A stretch of DNA of 64,000 nt from Deroplatys truncata. Lineage: Eukaryota; Arthropoda; Insecta; Mantodea; Mantidae. Location of the stretch: positions 41,717,501-41,781,500 of the forward strand of contig CM060989.1 of assembly GCA_030765065.1 (NCBI GenBank). The letters are read 5' to 3'. Below, in pieces: positions 46,387 through 56,345 of this stretch. The translations under genes and the position numbers were made by a program. The notes below the pieces were generated by a model. It had not been told where the DNA came from and did no database searches. It was given only the letters and a program-made list of their open reading frames with translations. Each line of letters begins with the position of its first letter. Position 1 is the stretch's first letter.

Positions 46387-47018
46387 GAGTTAACTCCATT
46401 TTACATAAAGGTATTTACACGTACTACTTAATCACTGAGAAAATAAAATGTAAAGATAAAAAAAAAATTCAGAAGAGATGCAAAAAGATTTCTAATAAAT
46501 CATAGTTTCTATAGTACTCAAAGAATTTTTTCCATATTTCGGCTATCATTTTTAGCTGTAAGATAGCAGACTTATATTTAACTCTTTGTTATTATACGCG
46601 TATTTATAAGAATAATATCTACAGATTTCACGTTTCAGTTCATTACATACTACAGTGATCATTACGATTGTATTTTTCCTGCAATTTTCTATTTGGTTTT
46701 TAACTTTATATTTTGTGTGTTATTGTATTAATAGTCTTAAAAAAATTGAAAAAAAATCCTAACACAAGGTTGTTTTTATTCAGTGGAAGAATATCTATAA
46801 ATGAATTAGTTTATAAGTTTTCTTATGGAATATATTATGTTTACAATTCCAAAATTTAGTTTAGGTACCTACTCATGTAATAAATTAGGATTTCTGTATT
46901 TGTGTATTACATCTAATTAGACCTGTTCTTTTTGTACTAATAATTGTATTGTTAACGAAGCCAATATTTCTGTATTAAAATCAAACGGCGAATTTAAATA
47001 AATAAAAAATAAATAATC
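46387..47018 (+). mobile_element. AT-rich retroposed insertion inside an H copy
   Basis: About 630 bp of non-H sequence separates two adjoining H blocks (CTTCATATTAAATCG before it, AGATAAACCTTGTTGG after it, which are contiguous in other copies). It ends in the AAATAAATAAAAAATAAATA type tail typical of LINE or SINE retroposition. No coding motif recognised, so perhaps a LINE 3' untranslated region. Confidence 0.55.
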
Positions 47019-47384
47019 AAGATAAACCTTGTTGGAAATAGCTCCATTACACAATTCGTGATAGATACAAAGGGAATAGCGACAGTCATATGTTTAAGAG
47101 CTGCACGCTATATGCTGGTCCTAAAATTCCTTACTCTTTCCGTGCAAAACAACTGAGTGTCGACAGGACTTTCAAAGAATGGCTAAGTATTGAAAACTAA
47201 TTGTTAATACAACCATTCATAACAGATATCTCGGAAATGATTGATATCACAAAAAGCTGTTCGAAATAAGTTGTATTTTAAGGAGATCTAGATTTTTTAG
47301 TACAGTGAAATCTCGATATCGAATTTTTGGGTGGAATAGAACACTTCCCCTACTTACTATACCTAGTAGAGAAAATAAAAATGA
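47019..47384 (+). mobile_element. family H repeat, 3' part after insertion
   Basis: Continues the H copy begun at 46286: GATACAAAGGGAATAGCGAC, a large internal gap, then GAAATCTCGATATCGAATTT and CCCCTACTTACTATACCTAG and AGAAAATAAAAA. Confidence 0.68.
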
Positions 47385-47418
47385 ATAACGATAGTCAGTA
47401 GAAAGTCAGGTGAATGTA

Positions 47419-48713
47419 CGAGGGCAGTCCCAGAAGTACCCAACCTGACGTATCTAGAGTGGTTGTTGTTTCAAAAAATGACTATTGTAGAAAGTACCAA
47501 TCTTATAAAGCTTAAGTTCGAAGTTTGACGATGCTACGTCGTTTAGTAATTGTTTGGCAGCCATTAATAGTGAACTCTCTCAGCGAATTTGTAAACATGG
47601 ATAAAACTGGCCATCGTTATGTGATACAATGCTTTCATTTGAAAGGTCTTAGTCCAACTAATATTAAAGCTGAGCTAGATTCTACTCTGGGGGAGTGTGC
47701 TCCTTCGTTTACACAGTAAAATATTGGATGGCAGAGTTTAAGCGAGGCCGTACGAGCTGCCAAGACGAACATCGCAGTGGTCGACCAAATGTGGTGAACA
47801 CGCCAGAAATTGTGAAGAAAATCCACAAAATGGTATTGCATGACCGTCGACTGAAAGTGCGCGAGGTAACAGATATCGTAGGCATTTCAAAAAATGCAGT
47901 ACATGGCATACTAACTGAAAATTTAGACACGAGAAAGCTGTGCGCAAGATGGGTGCCGCGTTTATTCACAATGGAACAAAACCAGCGTCGTGAAGATGTT
48001 TCAGTCGAGTGTTTGGCGATGTTTCGCTGCAATAAAGCCGAATTTTTGCGTCGATTCATAGCCTTGGATGAAACATGGGGTCCATCACTTCACACCTGGG
48101 ATAAAGGAACAGTCAAAACAGTGGATTGAAAGGGGAGAATCGGCTCCAAAGAAGGCGAAGACAGTTCCATCTGCAGGCAAGGTCATGGCGTCAGTTTGTT
48201 TGGGATGTGCTTGGGATAATTTTCACTGATTACCTTAAAAAAGGAAAAGCAATAAATAGCGAGTATTATGCAAGCTTAATGCAGCGTTTAAATGTTGAAA
48301 TCAAGCAAAAATGGCCGCATTTATCGAAAAAGAAAGTCCTGTTTCATCAAGACAACGCACCAGTTCACCCATCCATAATCGCCATGGCCAAAATCAATGA
48401 GTTAAAGTTCGAATTGCTTCCTCATGCACCCTATTCACCAGACTTGGCTCCCTCTGATTATTTTCTGTTTCCAAAGTTGAAGAAATGACTTGGTGGTAAA
48501 AAGATTTGCCAACAATGAAGAGTTGGAGTTTGAAGTTGATGGCTATTTTGCAGAAATCGACGGTTCTCACTATAAACAGGGTATCGAAGCTATTGAACAT
48601 CGCTGTGAAAAGTGTATCGAGCTGAAAGGAGACTATGTAGAGAAATAAAGATGTTTTTTCCAAACATTTTTGCGTTTTCTTTGTTAGGTGGGGTACTTCT
48701 GGGACAGTCCTCG
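47419..48713 (+). mobile_element. mariner element, copy 3 (complete ends)
   Basis: 1295 bp; ends CGAGGGCAGTCCCAGAAGTA and, inward on the right, CGAGGACTGTCCCAGAAGTA, the best-preserved terminal inverted repeats of the three copies. TA flanks at 47417-47418 and 48714-48715. It sits inside the TC-end of a reverse-oriented H fragment (GAAAGTCAGGTGAATG on one side, ATACAGCAGATG on the other). Confidence 0.94.
47531..48648 (+). pseudogene. mariner transposase pseudogene, copy 3
   Basis: Full-length remnant in three frames: 47531-47719 (start, helix-turn-helix to ECAPSF), 47707-48129 (KYWMAEFKRGRTSCQDEH through GRPNVVNTPE, WVPRLF and the first Asp in LDETWGPSL), and 48126-48488 (FHQDNAPVHPSIIAM with the second Asp, SPDLAPSDYFLFPKLKK with the third). 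An in-frame TGA replaces the Trp after KLKK. All three catalytic Asp codons are intact. Length near 370 codons. The lesions differ from those in copies 1 and 2, so the copies decayed independently. Confidence 0.9.
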
Positions 48714-48715
48714 TA

Positions 48716-49227
48716 ATACAGCAGATGTTTCTACTGCACGTCAAGGCTAAATAATTATAATAAGATAACAGGGCACGCATTCTTGGCAGAAAAGAACACT
48801 GACCCAATGAAAACAGCATGGCTTCGATGTTTTAATTGAACGGCCACCCTCTATCACAAAAGGAGCAGTAGAGCTAATTTTCCTTGTTGTTTAACCTCCG
48901 AGAGCACGTGAATATGCTTCCAAACCACATTTCACACTCGTTTTTTGTTGTGTTGGTCGTCCTTCTCGGCAGATTTACCTAAACGTCACGACTCTGCGGT
49001 ACGTGGCTCATTGTCTCGTAGCTGCTCCATTGTCTTTCCGCTATCACCAACACAAATTACATGTATTAAGGCCGCTACGTGTGCCTCCCTTACCTTTTAA
49101 TTACCGCTAACAAGAAACAGCACGTATTCCAGTCCAACTACAAAATGTTAGTTCTCGCAGAAGCAAAGTCATATTTCATGCCCAGAATCTGTTGCTGCAT
49201 CAAGACCAACGTTCACTTGAAAAAAAA
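48716..49227. other. unassigned sequence
   Basis: Apart from the residual H terminus next to the mariner, no recognisable feature. Confidence 0.35.
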
Positions 49228-50061
49228 TCTGATGTGTTACACTCACATGACTTTCTCTACTCTTGTACAAACTATTTTTACAAACGCTTATTCTCCATAT
49301 GCTTCATGTTAATCCAAATGTCATTCTTAGTGCTAACTTTCTTGTAGATGCAAGTGGAATTGATAGACTTTAAGCGATAGTCAAATATTTTAAGGGGTGT
49401 TGCTATATGCAGTATTCCATTTTCTTTGCATTACCAGGACAAAAAAAAATGAATAACGAATTTGAGAAAAAGTGTAAGTGTTGGAAAATTTAAGGGAATA
49501 ACAAGCAATATCTCGAAAATGGTTCACTCAACAAAAATGTATATGAAATAAATTGTGTATTTTAACGCAATCTACATTTTTTGTATAGTAAAATTTTGTC
49601 TATCTCTTATGGTTTACCAGTTATGCAAAAGTCGTTCACAATGAAGAATATTTTGGAGACATTCCCAGAAAATTCGAGATATACATTTCATTTGTCATGC
49701 AAATATCTTAAACATATGATATTTTAATCAAAATCGTTAAGAGCCATTTTTGAGAACATTAAAGTTTTCGAAAAATATTCCATGTAAAGGGTAGTCTGGG
49801 GTGGGGGGATTTTCTTGAAAACCTTCGTGTCGCATCTCTGGAAGATACTGAACCTAAATACCAAGTTTGGTGTTTATCCGACTGTTTGTTTTTGAGTTAT
49901 GCTGTTCACAGACAGACACACACACGGACATGTTTCCAAAAATGTTTTTGTTTTATTCAGGGAGCTTCAAAACATATATTTCTGGTGAAATCTCGGTATC
50001 TAATTTTTGGGTGGAATATAATACTTCCCCTACTTACTATACGTGGTAGAGAAAGTAAAAA
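49228..50061 (+). mobile_element. family H repeat, full-length copy H13
   Basis: 834 bp with all landmarks. TC-end TCTGATGTGTTACACTCACA then TGACTTTCTCTACTCTTGTA. Then GATAAACC-equivalent region, GAATAACGAATTTGAG, the AC tract at about 49911-49924, ATCTCGGTATCTAATTTTTG, and the end CCCCTACTTACTATACGTGG then TAGAGAAAGTAAAAA. A good reference copy. Confidence 0.9.
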
Positions 50062-50165
50062 TGGCCTGAGTTTATATTTAAACCAGCCCTTAAGGTAGAA
50101 TGGTAACATGGAATTTGTTTGACGTTCACGACACCTCTAAACAATATACTATATGTCATCTTTTT

Positions 50166-50330
50166 TGCTTTCTATACTGCTTATCTATAGTAAATAGAGA
50201 AAGTATTGTAGTTCACCCAAAAATTCGATACCGAAATTCACTGGAAATAAACGTTTTGAGGTTCTAGAATCTAAAAAATTCATTTTTAGAAAAACATCGG
50301 TGTGTGTGTGTCTGTGTGTGTGATTTATGA
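50166..50330 (-). mobile_element. family H end fragment, copy H14
   Basis: The palindrome-bearing end in reverse orientation (GCTTTCTATACTGCTTATCT, AAGTATTGTAGTTCACCCAA) up to the GT microsatellite, where it breaks off into unrelated sequence. Confidence 0.72.
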
Positions 50331-50562
50331 TTATAAAGCGATATGGGACAAATACAAATTAATTGATTGATGTAAAAAACAGTGTCACCATTGGACAACC
50401 TGAGAATGGTCTTTCCGGCCCGAGAATGAGTCCTAACATATGCAGTAGTATCACTCCGCGCTTTGGTTTCGTGAACGCATGGTGGAGCTTCGTCTTGTTG
50501 TCCTTCAACAGCTACTCAGAAACTGCCATATTTGGCAGTTCTATGGGTTATATGAATAAAAA
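50331..50562. other. unassigned sequence between H fragments
   Basis: Holds no recognisable element; somewhat less AT-rich than its surroundings. Confidence 0.35.
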
Positions 50563-51476
50563 TCTGATGTGTTACACTCACATGACTTTCTCTACTTTGT
50601 ACAAACTATTTTTACAAACGCTTATTCTCCATCTACTTCATGTTAATCGAGATAAACATTTGCAGACTCTGTCTTATTGCTAATTTTCTTGTAGATGTAA
50701 GGGGAATACATATTTACAAGGGCAATATAGAAATACAGTAGCCTTTAAGTACATACATATCTCTTAATAACCGGTTGCTAGGTGCAGCACCATTCTCTTT
50801 GCCACAGATTAATACTCTTTGCATGTACAAGACAAAAAAATGAATAACGAATTCCCATTTGAGAAAATAAGTATTGAAAAATTTAAGGGAATAGCAAGCA
50901 ATATCTCGAAAAGGGTTCACTCAACAAAAAAAATGTATATGACATAAATTGTGTATTTTAACGCGATCTACATTATTTGTGCAGTAAATTTGTCTATCTC
51001 TTATGGTTTACCAGTTATGCAAAAGTCGTTCACAATGAAGAATACTTTTGGAGACATTCCCAGAAAATTCAAGATATACATTTTATTTGTCATGAGAATA
51101 TCTTAAATATATGATATTTTAATCAAAATTGTTAGAGCCATTTTTGAGAAAATTAAATTTTTCGAAAAATGTTCCATGTAAAGGGTATTCTGGGGTGGAG
51201 GGATTTTCTTGAAAACCTTCGTGTCGTATCTCTGGAAGATGCTGAACCTAAATACCAAGTTTGGTGTTTATCCGACTGTTCGTTTCCGAGTTATGCTGTT
51301 CACAGACACACACACACACAGACACACAGACAGACACACGGACATGTTTCCTAAAATGCTTTTTTTTTGGATTCAGGTTTCTCAAAACATGTATTTCCGG
51401 TGAAATCTCGGTATCGAATTTTTGGGTGGAATACAATACTTCCCCTACTTACTGTACGTAGTAGAGAAAGTAAAAA
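50563..51476 (+). mobile_element. family H repeat, full-length copy H15
   Basis: 914 bp. TC-end TCTGATGTGTTACACTCACA, AC-rich tract at 51301-51341, end CCCCTACTTACTGTACGTAG then TAGAGAAAGTAAAAA. It carries the extra internal block of the longer subfamily (GCAGCACCATTCTCTTTGCC) also seen in H4 and H17. Confidence 0.9.
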
Positions 51477-51632
51477 TGAGTATATAGTATATGCTTCATT
51501 TTTTTCAAGTAAATCATCAGTTTGATAAGAATAAAACCTTGAAAGTATCTACTTCACTTTGAGAACATACTCAAGTAATGGAAGCAGAGTAGAACATACT
51601 AAGGCATCCATCTTACATGAGGCTTGAGATTC

Positions 51633-51806
51633 TTTTACGTGCCGTAAATCTACGGCACGAGACCACCGGCTTTGCTTGCCTTCCCAAGGAAGCCATGGTA
51701 AGGATTTTTACGCCAGAAAAAATCCATCGCCCTCCGCCGGGTTTGGCCCGTGATCTCGGGAACTAGAGGATAGCATGGCAACCACTACACCACGGAGGAC
51801 GACAGG
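51633..51806 (-). mobile_element. tRNA-headed SINE, second family (minus strand)
   Basis: Minus strand: GTCCTCCGTGGTGTAGTGGT (A box), then a decayed B box (CACGGGCCAAACCCGGCGGA), then GGATTTTTTCTGGCGTAAAA, ATGGCTTCCTTGGGAAGGCA and the GTAGATTTACGGCACGTAAA tail. Same family as 38071-38250. Confidence 0.8.
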
Positions 51807-51824
51807 AGAATAGCCTGTGAAGTC

Positions 51825-52286
51825 TACTTCATTCGGAAAGAATTTTGTATAATCTTGTGTAACTGGTAAACGTTATGCGATAGACGAAAACCTACTACAC
51901 AAAAATACAGATATTTTTAAAGCATGCAATTTATTTCAAAAATATTTTTGTGGCATCAGCCATTTCCGAGACATACGTTATTAATGGTTCAAATTGTTGA
52001 ATACTTAACCATTCATTTAAAGTCCTCTCGATGTTCAGTTGTTTCTCGCGATTACATAGAAACAATATGCAATTTTAAGACCAGTATATAGCGCCCAGTT
52101 CTTAAACATTCGACTGTCGCCATTTCCTTTGTATCTATAACGAAATTTCTAATGTAACTATTTCTGCAAATGTTTATCTCGATATAAATGAAGTAGGAAG
52201 GAAAATAAACTTTCGTAAGAATAATTTGTATAATTCGTAATAATTGAGAGAGGGTAGATAAAGTCATGTATCCCTAAAGCATCTGA
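51825..52286 (-). mobile_element. family H repeat, truncated copy H16
   Basis: Reverse-oriented copy of the other, more diverged subfamily (AGCGCCCAGTTCTTAAACAT, CTATAACGAAATTTC blocks). Its TC-end at 52286 is followed directly by the start of H17, a head-to-tail junction. It is broken at the left near the SINE. Confidence 0.7.
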
Positions 52287-52287
52287 T

Positions 52288-53206
52288 TTTTACTTTCTCT
52301 ACTACGTATAGTAAGTAGGGAAAGTATTGTATTCCACCCAAAATTTCGATACCGAGATTTCACCGGAAATACATGTTTTGAGACCCCCTGAATCCAAAAA
52401 AAGCATTTTTGGAAACATGTCCGTGTGTGTCTGTGTGTCTGTCTGTGTGTGTGTTTGTGTGTCTGTGAACAGCATAACTCAGAAACGAATAGTCGGATAA
52501 ACACCAAACTTGGTATTTGGGTTCAGTATCTTCCAAGGATGCGACACGAAGGTTTTCAAGAAAATCCCCCCACCCCAGAGTACCCTTTACATGGAAGATT
52601 TTTCGAAACTTTTAATTTTCTCAAAAATGGCTCTAACGATTTTGATTAAAATATCATATGTTTAAGATATTTTTATGACAAATAAAATGTATATCTTGAA
52701 TTTTCTGGGAATGTCTCCAAAAGTATTCTTTATTGTGAACGACTTTTGCATAACTGGTAAACCATAAGAGATAGACAAAATTTTACTACACAAAAAATGT
52801 AGATCGCGTTAACATACACAATTTATGTCATATACATTTTTTTGTTGAGTGAGCCATTTTCGAGATATTGCTTGTTATTCCCTTAAATTTTTCAATATTT
52901 ATTTTCTCAAATGGGAATTCGTTATTCATTTTTTTGTCTTGGATATGCAAAGAGTATTAATCTGTGGGAAAGGGAATGGTGCTGCACCTAGCAACCAGCT
53001 ATTAAGAGATATGTATGTGCTTAAAGGCTATTGTTTTTCTATATTGTCCTTGTAAATATATTTTCCCCTACATCTACAAGAAAATTAGCAATAAAATAGA
53101 GTCTGCAAATGTTTATCTCGATTAACATGAACTAGATGGAGAATAAGCGTTTGTAAAAATACTTTGTACAAGAGTAGAGAAAGTCATGTGAGTGTAACAC
53201 ATCAGA
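52288..53206 (-). mobile_element. family H repeat, full-length copy H17
   Basis: 919 bp. Plus strand opens TTACTTTCTCTACTACGTAT, has a GT tract at 52423-52469, and closes GTAGAGAAAGTCATGTGAGT then GTAACACATCAGA. Very close to H4 and H15 throughout. Confidence 0.9.
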
Positions 53207-53239
53207 TTTTTTAAAATCTGACTAATACTTAAGCTTGCT

Positions 53240-53366
53240 TTATCTTCTTCTACAACGAAAATTTAATAGAACAATTTATGTAAACACTTATTTCTATTAA
53301 CGAGAAGTGAAAGTAAGAGTAGGTTTTTGTAAAAGATTGGGTATAAAACGTGAATGCAAATCATCA
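53240..53366 (-). mobile_element. family H TC-end fragment, copy H18
   Basis: Diverged fragment following H17 in the same orientation: TCTATTAACGAGAAGTGAAA, AGTAGGTTTTTGTAAAAG, then CGTGAATGCAAATCATCAGA. Confidence 0.5.
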
Positions 53367-53861
53367 GAAATTTTCTTTCGGTGGGGTTATTGGATTATAA
53401 TTAACTAAACTCTCGTTTCACGGCGAGACAAGTACAAAGTTTGTGTTTCTACAGAATTTGCGCTTCAATAACTTTAATTTTTTTGCTCACTTCTTTCTTG
53501 AAAGAAGATTGAGTTAACGACTTTTCTTGGAAGCGGTCAAGAAAAGCTAACTTTATTTACAATACATTTAAAACATTGAAGCAAATCGTAGAGGTTTGAC
53601 GATTTTCCAAGCAGTTGGTGAGGAACAAACTTTGAGAGGCGGGTAATGAATGGGTTAGCGTAGTGGGTGGCGGTTTCCTGGCGACCAAGACCAAATTAAT
53701 TCTTCTCGCTAGACCCCGTGCTGCGCCATGGCCTATTGCTCCGTGACGCATTCCCCATCTCTCAATAGTAATCAAGCATTTAGCCCGCGCCACAACGTGC
53801 AAATCTCTTCTTCACAATGTACAATGAACGTAAAACTATTCACAACCTGTAGAGTACCGAC
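53367..53861. other. unassigned sequence, GC-richer in the middle
   Basis: 53590-53800 is noticeably GC-richer than its flanks and on the minus strand ends near a GTAAATAAAG polyadenylation-like signal at about 53550. It may be the 3' part of an unrecognised retroposon. No protein motif seen. Confidence 0.35.
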
Positions 53862-54105
53862 ACGGGTACCCGAGGTCGTTAAGGTACGGATTCGTGATGT
53901 GGAGGTTTGCGGTTTAAACTCCGCCAGGACATTCCTCCTGAGGTGTTTTCCAAGTTTCCTCAGCCCCATAATTGGCAAATGCCGCGGAGGTATCCCGAAA
54001 GTTACCTTCCCAACTTTCCTATCCAATTATCATTTCATTTCATGTTATCACCATTCTCTACCGCCTGTGGTACCCTACGAAGTAAGAACGGACATTAAAC
54101 ACTAA
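53862..54105 (+). mobile_element. SINE-like fragment
   Basis: The head ACACGGGTACCCGAGGTCGT with GCGGTTTAAACTCCGCC in the B-box position, then the TTTCCTCAGCCCCATAATTG and CATTTCATTTCATGTTATCA stretches, in the style of the S-family bodies. Confidence 0.5.
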
Positions 54106-54113
54106 AAAATATA

Positions 54114-55553
54114 TCTGATTGTTACATTCACACGACTTTCTCTACCCTCTGTTATTTATTAGTGGGTATACAAACAGTTTTTACGAAAACTTATTTCTCT
54201 AATTAATTTTAATCGAGATAAACCTTTACAGAAATAGCCACGTTGCAATTTCGTTATAGATACAAAGGGAACAGGGATATTCAAATGTTTGGGAACTGAA
54301 CGTTATATGCTGGCCTTAAAATTCCATACTCTTTCCATGCAATCTCCAGAAACAATTGAGTAGCGACAACATTTTCAAAAATTGACAAGTTATTGAAACA
54401 TTCAATCCAATAATAACGGATACTCGGAAATGGACGATCAGCAAAAACGTTATTTGAAATAAATTGTGTGTTTTAAAGAGATCTACATTTTTTGTGCATT
54501 ATTAATTAGTATATTCTATGTCTTATGGTTTAGTCGTTATAAAAATTATATAAAATTCCCTCGGAATTTAGAATACTACACAGGGTATTCCCGTAAATTC
54601 AAAATATACAGGGTGACCTCAAAAACCAGGGTCAAAGGGTAACCGAAATTTGTTTGCAATATAATTTATTTATTTTGTTTACAATTTGTTATTATTTCAG
54701 TCAATAGAATGGAGAAGAAGCAACAGAGTTAACAATGCCCTATATACCATACAAGACACTCTTGGACCGTTGAACATTATTTTCGTTCCTATGGTATGGA
54801 AGAATTAATGGGCCAATCACGAAAACTGTGTCACAGGATTTTGAGGGTGTGTTTAATAAACCACCACCACCACCTAAAAAAACAATTCTGTGTTGGGTGG
54901 AAATGTTTCAAAAGATAAATTCTGTTACCAATCACAACTGCGGAAAGAGTGGACGACCAAAGGCCACAAAAACAAATGCGAATATTGGACGCGTACTGGA
55001 CAAAATCTTAACTTCTCCAAAGAAAAGCCAAGATAAGAAAAAAGAAACATCCTGATCTGTCTTTGTGTGATGCGTTTCTGTGGGGAATAGTGTAAGAACA
55101 GTGGTTCATACGCGTTTCTCGTACTCTACACGCTTTACGTGAAAACATCTAAACAGTTCTGCACAACCTAACAAGAAAACAGTGTGGTGCTATGGTTACC
55201 AGGATGGTAGAGCGTATGGAAGACGTCTTAGCCAATGAGGAAGACATCTAAAACAGTTGTACGATAGTTGTCATACAAACATTCAATATCGTTAAGAGCC
55301 AATTTTGAGAAAATAGAAAATGTTGACAATTTTTCCATGTAAAATGTGTTTTGGGGTGGGGAATTTTTTTATGCTAAACTTAAATACCTAATATCGGATT
55401 TATCCGGTATTTCCTTTACTAAAAATTATTTGTTTTGGATTCAGGGACCTTTATACATATATTTCGAAGAAATCTGGACATAGAATTTCTGGGTGGAATA
55501 CAGTACCTACTTTCTCTCAACTACCATAAATAGTTGGCAGAGAAAGGAAAAAA
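54114..55553 (+). mobile_element. family H repeat H19, disrupted by another element
   Basis: TC-end TCTGATTGTTACATTCACAC then GACTTTCTCTACCC. H sequence runs to ATTCAAAATA at 54608 and resumes near 55285 with ATCGTTAAGAGCCAATTTTG, ending TAGTTGGCAGAGAAAGGAAA. The interval is occupied by the Tc/mariner-type element at 54609. Confidence 0.75.
54609..55283 (+). pseudogene. deleted Tc/mariner-type element inside H19
   Basis: Left end CAGGGTGACCTCAAAAACCA follows TA (54607-54608). An N-terminal remnant near 54730 (PYIPYKTLLDR-like) and the helix-turn-helix linker GKSGRPKATKTNANIGRVLD are followed, after a deletion of the catalytic centre, by HPDLSLCDAFLWGIV, the third acidic-residue region, and then ALRENI and MVTRMVERMEDVLANE near the C terminus. 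No right terminal repeat was found. Dead and internally deleted. Confidence 0.7.
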
Positions 55554-55904
55554 TCCTATACGAGTTGTAAGCTATTTAATAATTTATTTATTTTATCTGG
55601 CAGACACTTTAAGGCAGTAATGATGTCTTCTCCTTCATTTATAAGCCATAAGCCATAAACATTTAACTAGAACTTAATTTATAACAATTTTAATTATATG
55701 GACTTTCTTTTGAATATTAATGCAAAATTCACAAACTCTAACTGAAATAACATTCGAAATGTCACAAACTTGTATTTCTAATTAGTGCATTTTGTAAATA
55801 TTCCTTTACTTTTTGTAAATTTCAGAGAACATGATATGCAATTTCTCGTGTCTTAAAACAGCAACAGTAAAAGTTGATTACTTTTCTTTAACTCCAAGTT
55901 TATA
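55554..55904. other. unassigned AT-rich sequence
   Basis: No recognisable feature. Confidence 0.35.
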
Positions 55905-56345
55905 GTTGGACTCCTGGTGGCGGCCCGGCTTTTTCATGGTTTTCCCTACTTGACAAAGTCGAGTGCTGGAGTGGTGTATTTTACCACGTATTTCCTCTCT
56001 CCCGCATTTCTTCTCATGTCATTTCCCTTTCATGTTTCAGATTGACTCCGGCGCTGTGGTTCGGTTGGTGTTGGCTAGATGGCGTAGAGGCTTGCGATTT
56101 GGAACTTCTCGGTCCTGATAGAGAAAAGGCTGTCGAGTCTCCAATGATGGGTTCTCCGAACGACCCTCCCGGGACCGGGTGGTCAAGCCTGGAAGTGTTA
56201 AGGCAATCTGCGCTTCTCTGTCGACTTGTGCCGGCCTCGCTCTGTAACCCATACGTCTCATCCGTTCCTCACGGGGGTGGACGCAGAAAACATCCACTGG
56301 GGATCGAGGTGCTATGTGTCTCTTCCGTTGATTAGTCCTACCCTC
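55905..56345 (+). mobile_element. long SINE of family S (head decayed)
   Basis: CGGCTTTTTCATGGTTTTCC, GAGTGCTGGAGTGGTGTATT, CATTTCCCTTTCATGTTTCA and GATTGACTCCGGCGCTGTGG are shared with 62376-62612. CTCACGGGGGTGGACGCAGA corresponds to the CTCCTGGGGGTGG segment of other copies. The tRNA-like head is not recognisable. Open frames through it are artefacts. Confidence 0.65.

Noticed and set aside
49886-51461. Frames rich in Thr-His repeats such as THTHTDTQ
   Set aside because: They are translations of the AC microsatellite inside H copies.
53557-54105. Overlapping 81-125-codon frames
   Set aside because: They fall in a GC-richer stretch and a SINE-like repeat, without domain or splice structure.
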